The notes under the pieces are model-generated. The model was given only the letters and a program-made list of their open reading frames with translations. It was not told the origin of the DNA and did no database searches. Position numbers and translations under genes: made by a program. This document shows, piece after piece, positions 46,633 through 56,717 of a stretch of DNA of 64,000 nt (position 1 is the first letter of the stretch; every line of letters starts with the position of its first letter). The stretch comes from Porphyra umbilicalis (taxonomy: Eukaryota > Rhodophyta > Bangiophyceae > Bangiales > Bangiaceae): the NCBI GenBank assembly GCA_002049455.2, contig KV919046.1, positions 39,337 to 103,336 of the forward strand. The letters are read 5' to 3'.

Positions 46633-48801
46633 ATGGAGTTTTTGGAGCTATTGGCCATTTGTCTTGAGATTCTCTTGCTCGCTGCTTGTGCGTCCCTGTG
46701 CGCTGCCGCCGTGGTGCCTCCTCGTGGTTCCCCGGCTTCTCTGAATCGCACGCGTGTGGGCGATGTGGCGGCGGCGGCCGCAGCCGCCGCGGTGGAGCAA
46801 GTGTACCCTGATCCCTCTCCTGAGATCCGTCGGGCCATTGATGTTGCGGCGCAGGCAGCCACTGCGGCGGCTGTCGAGGCGTTTGGTGGGAATCCTGCGC
46901 TTTCGACTGAGCATCCTGTCGGGGAATCATCGGCCACCGCGGACGCGGGTGACCGTGCTGATCAAGACGTGACGGCTAGCGACGGTCCGGGGCCGTCGGA
47001 GCCGAGCCCGCGGCAAGGGCGTGGGGCGGGTCGCAAGAGGCGGCAGTCTATCTCCTTGGGCGAAAAGTTAGCGCTTATTGAGCTGCGGGAGAGTGGACAA
47101 TACAAGTGGTCCGAGATATTGTCAATGTTCCACCTCCCTATTGCCGAGTCCACCGCTCGCGGTATCTACAAGAACCGTGCGCAATTCAAGCGCCGGGCGG
47201 CGGCGGACGAGAACCTGTCCTGGACGCGCCACCGGCGGTCTTACTTTGAGCAGGTGTCATCCAAGCTTTGGGATTGGTATCAGACCCTGCAACGAGTCGG
47301 TGCTAAACATCTCCCCGTATCGGGTGGCATTTTGGAGGCCCGTGCCCGGCTCATTGCGGAAGAGCTGGGGGTCACCGGTTTCAAGGGGTCGCCAAATTTC
47401 ATCCAGAGGTGGGCACGGCGGTACAACCTGCACAACATTGCCCTTTGGGGTACGGGCGGTTCAGCGGACGCTGCCGGGGCAGAGCCGCTCATCGCCGAGA
47501 TTCGAAAGAAGCTCGAGGGGTACAGTCCCGAGAGGATCTACAACGTCGACGAGACGGGGCTCTTCTACCGGTGCATTCCTAATCGTGCCTACGTAACTGC
47601 CGGTCAGCGCCGGCGGGCGCGCGGGACCAAGGCGATGAAGGCCAAGGACCGGGTCACCCTTGTCTTGGCGTGCAATGCCACGGGTACGCACAAGATTCCA
47701 ATTGCTATTATTGGCAAGGCAAAAGAACCGTTGTGCTTCAAGCGACCACGTCAGCCTTGCCCTCTTCCGTACTTTTCCCAGGAAAGTGCGTGGATGGATG
47801 GAGGTGTGTACAAGTCCTGGTTCGAGACGGTCTTTCTACCAGCCGTACGCGGTCGCACGAGACTTCCGGTGGCCCTTATCTCGGACAACTGCGGCGCCCA
47901 CGTCGAACTCGAGTGCGATCAAGTGCGCTTCATTCCACTACCGCCGAACTGCACGTCTTTGTACCAACCATTGGACCTGGGAATCATCGCGTGTTTGAAG
48001 CGTCGGTACAAGAGGCGACTTTTGGACTTGGTCGTCGCGGCATTTGAGTCGGGCCTGAGGAGCAGCGGCCAACCAGCAGCGGCGGGCGGCGGTGGAAGCG
48101 GTGCGCCAGCCTCAAGTACGCCGGCGACGGCCCCGGTCGCGAGTGCGCCGTCGGACGCTTCCCCAGAGGCGGCTGAATCGCCCAACTCAGCCTCGGGTTC
48201 CGCGGTAGCCGGTCACCCGAGCAATTCGATGGCGGATACGGCTATGGCAGCCGGACCTGGCGTTTGGGGGTTTCCTTCAGATTGGCCAGCCGCAACGCCT
48301 GAGCAGGCAGCAGCAGCCCGTCCAGTGAACCGGCGGCGTCTGCCGGCCCGCCGAGCCTCCAGGCGTCCTGTGATGGGTGTCCGGGAAGGGGCTGGAGCTC
48401 ACCTCCAAGACGCGGCGGAGATTGTGCTGGCCGAATGGGCTGCCATCGAACCTTCGACGATTGCACACTGTTGGATCAAGTCTACGCTTCTTCCCGCCGA
48501 CGTGGCCGCAGCTGTCAACGCTCAGCACGGGGAATATCGCCAGTCGTCCCATTCGGTGCGTGATGACGTGGAGGCGTGCGTTGCTTTAATGAGTGGGAGT
48601 GAATTTGGGAGGGCGGCGTTTCGTGGTGGCGGTGCCGCCGCTAGCGCGGCTGCGTTGGAAGGCTGGCTGAGGCAGGAGGAGGACGAGGGGGTCCGCGCTG
48701 CCACGGCTGATGATATTGTGTGGGCTGGGAAGCCAGCGATCGAAGAGGAAGGAAGCAAGGGCGGGGACAGCGACTCGAGCTCTTCCAGTGGACACGAGTG
48801 A
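46633..48801 (+). CDS. Tigger/pogo-like DDE transposase
   Basis: 722 residues from ATG 46633 (ACAATGG); the frame is open upstream to 46543. It catalyses cut-and-paste transposition into TA. An N-terminal CENP-B-type helix-turn-helix (about 47030-47190, KRRQSISLGEKLALIELRE) and a Tc5/CENP-B second DNA-binding domain (about 47260-47460, FKGSPNFIQRWARRYNL) precede the catalytic core. Its acidic triad is Asp in NVDETGL (47548), Asp in SDNCGAH (47884) and Asp in QPLDLGII (47974), giving DD29D spacing as in pogo/Tigger. The C-terminal ~270 residues are Ala/Ser-rich and acidic at the end (SDSSSSSGHE). No stop or frameshift interrupts it and all three catalytic residues are present, so the protein could be active. 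A T-rich run at 46591-46612 precedes the start. Confidence 0.93.
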   Translation: MEFLELLAICLEILLLAACASLCAAAVVPPRGSPASLNRTRVGDVAAAAAAAAVEQVYPDPSPEIRRAIDVAAQAATAAAVEAFGGNPALSTEHPVGESSATADAGDRADQDVTASDGPGPSEPSPRQGRGAGRKRRQSISLGEKLALIELRESGQYKWSEILSMFHLPIAESTARGIYKNRAQFKRRAAADENLSWTRHRRSYFEQVSSKLWDWYQTLQRVGAKHLPVSGGILEARARLIAEELGVTGFKGSPNFIQRWARRYNLHNIALWGTGGSADAAGAEPLIAEIRKKLEGYSPERIYNVDETGLFYRCIPNRAYVTAGQRRRARGTKAMKAKDRVTLVLACNATGTHKIPIAIIGKAKEPLCFKRPRQPCPLPYFSQESAWMDGGVYKSWFETVFLPAVRGRTRLPVALISDNCGAHVELECDQVRFIPLPPNCTSLYQPLDLGIIACLKRRYKRRLLDLVVAAFESGLRSSGQPAAAGGGGSGAPASSTPATAPVASAPSDASPEAAESPNSASGSAVAGHPSNSMADTAMAAGPGVWGFPSDWPAATPEQAAAARPVNRRRLPARRASRRPVMGVREGAGAHLQDAAEIVLAEWAAIEPSTIAHCWIKSTLLPADVAAAVNAQHGEYRQSSHSVRDDVEACVALMSGSEFGRAAFRGGGAAASAAALEGWLRQEEDEGVRAATADDIVWAGKPAIEEEGSKGGDSDSSSSSGHE

Positions 48802-49541
48802 TCTGTGCTATTTTTGTTTGCACTGCTATTTTTTTTCTTTTTTTGTTGGGTCCGTGCAGGAAGAAGACGACGTCTTCATTTGTTTTTCTTTTTCTTTAAC
48901 CTGGCGGTAATCGTCCGTCCTGGGCGGAAAAATGTGGCTTGCATCACGCAATGTACTGTACGCCCATATTATGTACGCCTGGGTGCGTCCAGTACGCTAC
49001 CGCAATGCGGTGATGCCGACGAACTTGGCCAACAGCCCACAGAAGCCGCCGTCGGCCTCGTTGGCCACCGGTGGGATCCGCCGACGGAAGCGGTGGCCAC
49101 CCGTGGGAGCCTCTGACAGAAGCGGTGGCCACCAGTGGGAGCCGGACCAGTGAGTTGAGCCACCACCGACGGAACCATCGCGATCCCACTGTCTGCTGCC
49201 TCATTCAAGGTGCTGGTCAGTTGACCCAGGCCTGGACACGATCTGGCGCAGCAACGGTGCCATTTCCTCCTCATCTGGCAGGGATCCGCCCTTGATCTGA
49301 CCGAGTGCTTTGGGCTCTTGTGACTACTCCAAGTCACACGAAGCCCTGCCTGCAGTCCGGTGGAGCCTGGAGATTGCAACATGAACAGGTACTTCTCCAC
49401 TAACAGGCCCCGCTGTCGATCACTTAATACGACACCTATATTCGAATAGGCTTCTCATCGTGCGTGAGAACCGTTGATCACACGCTAATTTGACCTTCTG
49501 ATCCCCTGCGCGGACACCAAATCGGTTAAAAAAAGAGGGGC
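48802..49541. other. 3' part of Tigger element
   Basis: Non-coding sequence between the transposase stop and the right terminal repeat. It contains T runs at 48829-48845 and a short GGTGGCCACC-rich segment with repeats of GGAAGCGGTGGCCACC near 49085-49140. It presumably holds the transposase 3' end. Confidence 0.55.
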
Positions 49542-49582
49542 TACAATGTATGCCAGCCTGCTATGTAAGTGGGTATTGACTG

Positions 49583-52519
49583 TATATAGAAAGACACTCC
49601 CCGATTCGGGATTTCTCGCCACCCCTTCAGTGGCTGGAAACGGGGTGTGGTGGCGAGATGCCCCATGGCGCCACAGAGCGGGGTGTCAAGGAGGTGGCGA
49701 GACGCGCGTGTGATGTGATTGAGGGGGGGGGTGCGCTGTGCTTGACAGCGAATGAGAAGTGAGCCTGCCAGACTCTCACAAGGGCGTGGAGTGACAGCCA
49801 ATCACTCCATGGGGAGTTCTGACCACTCCAGTGTCGTGTCTACTACCTGTGTCAGTCCATATACATAGCCAGAGCGTTTTGAGCCTAATAGAGCACTCGC
49901 TTGTCCGTGGTTTAGCCTCTCGCCCGTCTCCTTCGCCAGCTTCCTTTGCCTCCCCTCCTTCCCCCCCCTCTCCGCCCTTTTTGGGTCGTCGTGAATATTA
50001 TACACGCTGTATTGTGCTTTATTGACGTATCCCTCAGCCTCTGTCACTCCCACTCAGCGACGACCTTGCCAGACATCACCAATGTTGCCCCCACGGCCAC
50101 CCTCCGTCCCCACCCCACCCCCACCCGTCGCCCCCACGGCCACCCTCTGTTCCAACCCCTCCCACCCGTCGCCCCTACCGCAACCTTCCGTCCCCACCCC
50201 TCTCCCACCCCTACCCCCACAACTCCCACAACTAGACCCGGCAAAGCCGTAGGCATAGGCAACCAGAGTGCACGGAGGTAGCAGAGCAGTCAAAATGGCG
50301 GATGATTGGCGTCGGGGGGGACGAGGAAGAGGGTGCGGGAGGAGAGGGACGAAGAGCACAGGTCCCCAACAAAGGTGACGGGGGGGGACCACGCATGGTG
50401 GGTCGGCTGGGAGGTGCGTCACTGCCAAGTCTCAGCGGGCCGCGATGAGGGATGTGGGCGGTCGAGTACACGACGTGCCGCAGTGGGGGGCCCTCGTCCA
50501 GCGACCTCAGTGCAGTGTTCGGCCGAAGGCGGCCCGCGCTTGTGGCAACCAATTTGGGCGGGCAAACCACCTGTGGCGATCTTGTCACCTGAGACGACAT
50601 TGTTCTGGCGCTGGGCCAATCAAAACGCAGATTGAGGCCCGCACCAGCACGGTTTGATCTGGTGTCCGGCGCAAACTGCTTGTGGCCCGGCGGAGCGGCT
50701 TTGAGGCCCGTTCTCAGTCGCGCTTCGTGTGACGGAACGCCAGATGTACCGCGATTCTATTGGTCGAGAAGCGAAACACAGGGCTACAAGGCGCCACATT
50801 GTACGCCACATGAAGCAACCTACGTAAACGTTTCGCGTAGGTTGCTTCATGTGACCACATGTGGCGGCCGCCGCGGTCTCGCAATGCATTTCGAAACGGC
50901 TGTCACTTGCTGCGCAAGTTTTTGTGGATCGCACAAGAAATCCAAGGCTGTCAGTCACCAGCCAATTTAACTGTGACGCTTCGTGACAAGACGCAAGCAG
51001 CGCCAGCATGCGTTGGTTCGAGCCACCCGTACCAGGCCCACCAACGGGTCCCAGCACCCCGCTCGTAGCGGCCACCCCCGCTCTTGGCGGTCATCTCCGC
51101 TCATCCCCCCCCCCACGCATTTCACGCCCGCCCTGGCCGGCGGCAGCGTTCAAGATGCCACTCCTTCTTGTTCCAGCACGTGTGAGTCGCGGTGGTTCAT
51201 AGCCGCGGACATTTTACGACGGTAGTGGTGCGGTGAACGAGATGCGAGACCCTGAAGGCCCTGAGATGCACCCGGTCGCTCGCCAGTCGAGTAGAAAGCG
51301 GTCCCCGGAGCAAGGAGCTTCACAATTTTTCGCTCCCCCCATCTCACATCAGCTACCACTCGCGCGCTTCTTGTCGCACATCCCTTTGTTCCCCCAGCCC
51401 GTCTTCCTCCTTCTCCCTCCTGCGTCGCTTCCTCCACTCCTCAAGCACGGCGCACGCTTGGAACTGCCTGGGTGAACCCGCATCAATCCGATCGTAGCTC
51501 AAGAGAATCATTCTAATTTATTTGGACTTGTCCATGTGTTTATAAAGTCACCTCAAAAGTGTCGTTCGTGTCTGCGCGCAGCTTTCTCACTTCGCTGCGC
51601 CGTCACATGAATGTGGCGTCACACGAAGCGCGACTGAGAACGGGCCTGACACTGCCACAACTCAGCTGCGACTTGGCAGTGACTCACGTCCCCACCGACC
51701 CGCCATGCGTGGTCCCCCCCCGTCACCTTTGTTGGGGACCTGTGCTCTTCGTCCCTCTCCTCCCGCACCCTCTTCCTCGTCCCCCCCGACGCCAATCATC
51801 CGCCATTTTGACTGCTCTGCTACCTCCGTGCACTCTGGTTGCCTATGCCTACGGCTTTGCCGGGTCTAGTTGTGGGAGTTGTGGGGGTAGGGGTGGGGGA
51901 GGGGTGGGGACGGAAGGTTGCGGTAGGGGCGACGGGTGGGAGGGGTTGGAACAGAGGGTGGCCGTGGGGGCGACGGGTGGGGGTGGGGTGGGGACGGAGG
52001 GTGGCCGTGGGGGCAACATTGGTGATGTCTGGCAAGGTCGTCGCTGAGTGGGAGTGACAGAGGCTGAGGGATACGTCAATAAAGCACAATACAGCGTGTA
52101 TAATATTCACGACGACCCAAAAAGGGCGGAGAGGGGGGGGGAAGGAGGGGAGGCAAAGGAAGCTGGCGAAGGAGACGGGCGAGAGGCTAAACCACGGACA
52201 AGCGAGTGCTCTATTAGGCTCAAAACGCTCTGGCTATGTATATGGACTGACACAGGTAGTAGACACGACACTGGAGTGGTCAGAACTCCCCATGGAGTGA
52301 TTGGCTGTCACTCCACGCCCTTGTGAGAGTCTGGCAGGCTCACTTCTCATTCGCTGTCAAGCACAGCGCACCCCCCCCCTCAATCACATCACACGCGCGT
52401 CTCGCCACCTCCTTGACACCTCGCTCTGTGGCGCCATGGGGCATCTCGCCACCACACCCCGTTTCCAGCCACTGAAGGGGTGGCGAGAAATCCCGAATCG
52501 GGGAGTGTCTTTCTATATA
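49583..52519 (-). repeat. palindromic element, copy 4 (inverted, both ends intact)
   Basis: Reverse orientation relative to copies 1-3, shown by the inverted middle and hairpin. Arms 49583-50406 and 51695-52519 (824-825 bp) are near-perfect inverted repeats out to both termini, which read TATATAGAAAGACACTCC inwards. Unlike copies 1-3, the second end is not diverged, so this is the best representative of the full element. Both termini abut CAGTCAATACCCACTTA pointing outwards. Confidence 0.88.
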
Positions 52520-52536
52520 CAGTCAATACCCACTTA
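52520..52536 (+). repeat. solo Tigger-type terminal repeat
   Basis: CAGTCAATACCCACTTA directly after the right end of copy 4, in the same relation to the element end as at 46170. The sequence beyond (TGGCAGATCC) does not continue like the Tigger. It is either a relic of a second insertion at the same TATATA site or an outer part of the palindromic element. Confidence 0.7.
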
Positions 52537-53519
52537 TGGCAGATCCCTGTTCTTTGGACCCCCCCCGGCAGCACGTTTGCGGGAAACGCGTTTGACCCCC
52601 CGCCGTGGCACCGTCAGGGCAGGCTCGTTTTGGGATTCGGCCTCGTTTGCTGACAGCGCGTGCAGTCACGAGGCGAAAGGTCGCGACATCAGAGACCGAG
52701 CACGCGACGCCGAGAGATCAATCGCGGAGAGACCGGACATCTGTGGACCGATGTTCTAATAGTGTGGCTCAAGGCCGCTAATCGTGCCTCGCGGGCCGCT
52801 CCGATTGGAAACGTGCTCCACTTCGTGTCGTCTCCCCCTAATCGGGCCAGCGAATCCTTAAGCGAGACCCCTAACAGAGGGCCTCAGGCGAGGTCCTCGG
52901 ATTTCATCCGCTTTCCGGTCCCGAATGTGGGGCCTCTGACCCTGGATTTTTAGAAATGTGCTCCACTTCGTGTTCCTCGCGGTGGGGTGCAAACGGTATA
53001 AGCCGGTGTGCAAAGCTTAGAAAGGTGGGCTACAAGGAGATTGCATTGTCGTGTGATTGCCGGTGCCTGGATCTGCGGGCCTGCGATTGGACCAGCAGTC
53101 ACCGAGGGTCGTCAAAAAACGGAGCGGGGCACATGTGTTGGCGCCCAGGCCGTCCCGATCTGGGCTTTCTTGCGCACAGCGATGTGGTCTGTGCATGTGA
53201 TTGCGGTAAGTCCCACACGTACTGTAGCCCCTGCCAAAGCGCCTCCTCCGCCGCACTCTCTCTCCTTGCGTCCTCTTCCGCTGCGCTCCCGTCGTGTTTC
53301 TCGACGTCTTTCTTTCGTGCAGGCCGAGGACCTGTGCTGCCGTGCGGACGGGCAAGCTGCCCAGCGCATTGTATACGCTCGTCGATCCCTGTCTGCGTGA
53401 GCCGCCACGTCGCGCACGGTGGTGTCGTGAGGTGCGCGGAGTCTCGGACTCGCCTTCTTTTTTGTGGGCTGTGTTTCGTCGGGGTTCGGCTTGGCGAGTA
53501 CGTTCGAGTGTCTCGGGAA
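52537..53519. other. leader region of downstream Cys-rich gene, possible intron
   Basis: A frame open from ATG 52956 runs in phase into the gene at 53520. Within it, 53206-53322 has strong intron signals (GTAAGT donor, TTTCGTGCAG acceptor) and is 117 bp, a multiple of three, so the frame is open spliced or unspliced. The encoded segment is Cys-rich. It may be a genuine N-terminal extension. Confidence 0.4.
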
Positions 53520-55292
53520 ATGACGGGGCGGTGCCTTCTATGCAACTTTGACTTGGGTGTCGACGCCAATGGGGTGCAGCGCACGGGGTCACACACGCAG
53601 CGCACGTGCGGCCTCAAATCCATGCCTTGTCGTCACGCACTTCCAGTCGGGCACCCTTTTCGCAAAGACGGGGCCTGCTTCGAGGTGGACTGTTGCCACC
53701 ACACGAAGTGCACCAAGTGCCCCGTCGTTGGGCACCATGTCAGCACCCTCGTGTTGTCGCCGGATCGCTTCCAGATGGACAACAAGACGGGCAACGTGAC
53801 GCGTCGGCGGACGGCGCCACCGCTTAGCAGCTCTGATTACGTTTGCCCCCTCGTCACTGACGCTGTGGTCGCTGAGTGGGTGCGTGCGCACCGTGCGGCT
53901 TGCTGGGCGGACTGGCGGCAGTCGCAGGAGGCGGCTGCGGCAGCTGCCGACATCGTCGCCAACATCCATCAATCGGGGCTGCGTACGGTCGCGGCGGCCG
54001 ACTTATTGGCGGGGACCGGCATCGTCGCCGCGTCAAACAACGCGGATAACCGGCCAGTTTTTCAGGCGATGGCGATTGCGCTGGACGATCCCGACCAGAC
54101 GGCCGTCGGGGCGGCGCTGGCCGCCGCTGCTTCGGCCACGACGGCAGCGGCGGGGGGTGGAGTGGGGCGTGGGGTTCGACGGGGGAGGGGTGCTGCGGGC
54201 AGCGGCGGGCGCGGTCGGGCCGCTCTTGGTCACGGTGATGGCCGTGGTCGCACTCCTCGTGGTGGTGGCTCAGGGGGGGCCGCTGAATCCGGGTCGACCA
54301 TCGGATCCGCTGGCCGGGGCATGGGATCTGCTGCGGGCTCTGTTGGCATGGCTGCTGCAGCCGGGACTGGGACGAGCCGTGGTGTTCGATCTGCCGAGGA
54401 GACACCCGGCAGGCGCAATGTTCGAGCGCGCTCGATGAATTCGTTGGATTTGCCCTCGGGCGTCGATCGACGGGCATCGACGACGGGGACTGGTGGAGGA
54501 GGGGGGAGGCGGGTAGGCTCGCGCGAGGCGTCTCCGCCCACGGATAATGCGGCGCGTGCAGGTGGCCCGAGTGACCTCCCAGCCCGGTCCGCCGCGCAGA
54601 TGGCGCGTGCGCACGTGACACTGATGCAGTCGAACGCCCTCCGTGCCGCCGACTCCGTGTCGCGCCTGACGGCCACTGGCTCTGGGTCGACGGAGCCGGT
54701 GGCGGTAGTGGCGGCAGCGCGGGCTCGCGCGTCGGATGCCGGTGGTCCCGTAGCGGCCGTGGCTGTTGTGGCAGCCCCTCTTCACTTGACGTGGAAGACG
54801 GGGGAGCGGGAGAAGTTTTCGGCGGTTTCGGTGTTTGACTGCCCGGCCGTGAGTCGGATGACGTCGACGCAGCTGGCGTCCGCGGCGTTCAAGGGCGCCC
54901 TGAAGTCCCACGCCATCAACTTTCCCACCATGGAGGCCGAGTTTATCGGCGGTGCGGAGGACCACTTGCTTATCGGACTGAGCATCACGTGCGGGGGGGT
55001 GTCGCCTGCGGACGTGGCGGAGCAGCTTGTCTCGCGCCGTGTGGACCGGTCACACGCCAACCTCATGCAGCTCGTTGCCTCGTGGTGCCAGAAATTCGTC
55101 ACAGAGAACATGGTGGCGGCGGCGGTGCTCGGTCATGCAGGTGTGGATGGGGAGGTAGACGGGGAGTCGGACGGTGACGCGGAGGCCCGGGACGACACGG
55201 CTGGTGCAGCCGATCCGTCCAACAGTCGTGGTCGCGGACACTGCGGGGGTGCTGTGAGCGATGATGAAGAGGGGGAGGAGAATGACTACTAG
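53520..55292 (+). CDS. unrecognised Cys/His-rich N-terminal protein with Gly/Ala-rich middle
   Basis: 590 residues from ATG 53520; the frame extends upstream to 52956. The N-terminus has clustered Cys and His (CLLC, then TCGLKSMPCRH, CFEVDCCHHTKCTKC, GHH) consistent with zinc binding. A helical Ala-rich part follows, then a Gly/Arg/Ser-rich low-complexity middle. A conserved-looking globular C-terminal domain contains LTWKTGEREKFSAVSVFDC, FPTMEAEFIGGAEDHLLIG and HANLMQLVASWCQKFVTENM. The end is acidic (SDDEEGEENDY) and stops with TAG. I do not recognise the family. The globular parts and even codon use argue that it is real. It may be nuclear, judging by the zinc-like cluster and acidic tail, but that is inference. 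Confidence 0.6.
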   Translation: MTGRCLLCNFDLGVDANGVQRTGSHTQRTCGLKSMPCRHALPVGHPFRKDGACFEVDCCHHTKCTKCPVVGHHVSTLVLSPDRFQMDNKTGNVTRRRTAPPLSSSDYVCPLVTDAVVAEWVRAHRAACWADWRQSQEAAAAAADIVANIHQSGLRTVAAADLLAGTGIVAASNNADNRPVFQAMAIALDDPDQTAVGAALAAAASATTAAAGGGVGRGVRRGRGAAGSGGRGRAALGHGDGRGRTPRGGGSGGAAESGSTIGSAGRGMGSAAGSVGMAAAAGTGTSRGVRSAEETPGRRNVRARSMNSLDLPSGVDRRASTTGTGGGGGRRVGSREASPPTDNAARAGGPSDLPARSAAQMARAHVTLMQSNALRAADSVSRLTATGSGSTEPVAVVAAARARASDAGGPVAAVAVVAAPLHLTWKTGEREKFSAVSVFDCPAVSRMTSTQLASAAFKGALKSHAINFPTMEAEFIGGAEDHLLIGLSITCGGVSPADVAEQLVSRRVDRSHANLMQLVASWCQKFVTENMVAAAVLGHAGVDGEVDGESDGDAEARDDTAGAADPSNSRGRGHCGGAVSDDEEGEENDY

Positions 55293-55407
55293 TGAGTGCA
55301 TGTCTTTTATTTACATCCCTGCACTATGCATACGTAGTGCATGTACTTTTTTGACATATGGACACGCGACGCCGCCGTCGTCCGTACGGCGCCGCAGTTG
55401 GCGGCCG

Positions 55408-56294
55408 TCAAACGTCGTGCACGAGGTTGGACAGGCTTTCCCCGCGGCGCCTGCACGGCAACACGGAGACGCAGTTGGTGCACGTCCCGTCGTCGGCGGC
55501 GGCGTTGGGCATCACGACCGACGCGCAGGTGGTACAGATGCAGGTGGGGACGGTGCGCGTGACGGCGTTGCCGGTGCGGACGCGGAGCAGGGAGCGCGTC
55601 GCGCGCGCGGTTGGTCGTGGCGTTGCCGGCGCCGACGTGGAGCAGGAAGCGCGTCGCGCGAGCCGTTGGTCGTGGCCACAGTTGTGTACGTCGTTGAAAC
55701 GACGAGCCAGTTGGTGCACGTCCCATCGTCGGCGACTGCGTCGGGCGTCACGACCGTCGCGCAGGTGGTACAGTTGCAGGTGGCGACGTTGCGCGTGACG
55801 GCGTTGCAGGTGCCAACGCGGAGCACGGAGCGCGCCGCGCAAGCAGTTGGTCGTGGCGTTGCCGGCGCCGACGCGGAGCAGGGAGCGCGTAGCGCGAGCC
55901 GCTGGTCGTGGCGTTGCCGGCGCCGACGTGGAGCAGGGAGCGCGTCGCGCAAGCCGTTGGTCGGGGCGGCAGATGTGTACGTCGTTGAAACGACGAGCCA
56001 GTTGGTGCACGTCCCATCGTCGGCGACTGCGTCGGGCGTCACGACCGTCGCGCAGGTGGTACAGGTGCAGGTGGTGACGTTGCGCGTGACGGCGTCGCCG
56101 CTGCCGACGCGGAACAGGGAGCACGTCGCGCAGGCGGTCGGGCGAGGCGGGCGTGTGTCGGCTGTCGAGATGGGCCGAAGTTCGTGGCAGGAAGGTGTCG
56201 CTGTCGTCGACAAGGTGTGGCTTCCGCGGTAATGGGGTTGTGTGGATGGCCGGGCGGTCGGAGGGGGTGAGGATTGGGCGGTGACGGCCTGCAA
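55408..56294 (-). repeat. tandem-repeat locus encoding Cys motifs on the minus strand
   Basis: CAGTTGGTGCACGTCCC recurs on the plus strand at 55472, 55708 and 55999 (intervals 236 and 291 bp). On the minus strand the three copies encode TC-x-CTTCA-x-VV-x-P-x-A-x-ADDGTCTN with amino-acid substitutions but fixed Cys. This suggests a minus-strand secreted, cysteine-rich repeat protein. The copies do not all share one frame (the third lies in another frame from the first two). I therefore record a repeat rather than a gene; short introns or decay could explain the shift. Confidence 0.5.
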
Positions 56295-56717
56295 ACGACC
56301 ACGGCGCCAGCGGCAGTGAACGCCACTGGTGTTCAGTCAGAGGCGTGACAGCCGGAGTTGGGCGTCGGGCCGGACCAAGTGGAACGAAATTGGCTTCGAG
56401 CAGTGCAAGGGGCGCGGTGCTTGTGTCTTGGACGGATGCGTCCGGAGGGCCCAAATTGAATGCACGATTGATCAATGTGAATGGGACAAATATCGGATTT
56501 GCGGTCGCAAATACGCCGCTCATGTCTCATGTTACATTCTGATTGGTCTGATCTGAGAAGAAGCACCAGACGCCCCGCTGCTGTGTCAACTCCGAAGCAC
56601 CTCGAGCAAGCGGGCGTGCTTCAATCTGCGTGCCATCATTGTCGGTCGTTGTCAGCCGTCAGCGGTCGCGAGTACGTGCCATTGGTCGCTGCCTCGTGGT
56701 TGTCTGGGTTCCGCACG

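Larger units (their letters stand above)
46170..49582 (+). mobile_element. Tigger/pogo-family DNA transposon, apparently intact
   Basis: A 3413-bp element bounded by TA (46168-46169 and 49583-49584). The left terminal repeat starts CAGTCATTACCCACTTATAT; the right one, read inward, starts CAGTCAATACCCACTTACAT, which matches at 18 of 20 positions. The CAGT tip and TA duplication are typical of pogo/Tigger. A subterminal hairpin (CCACTTATATG with CATATAAGTGG) lies at 46181-46226. One full transposase frame is inside. The insertion separates two head-to-head copies of the palindromic element. Confidence 0.85.
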
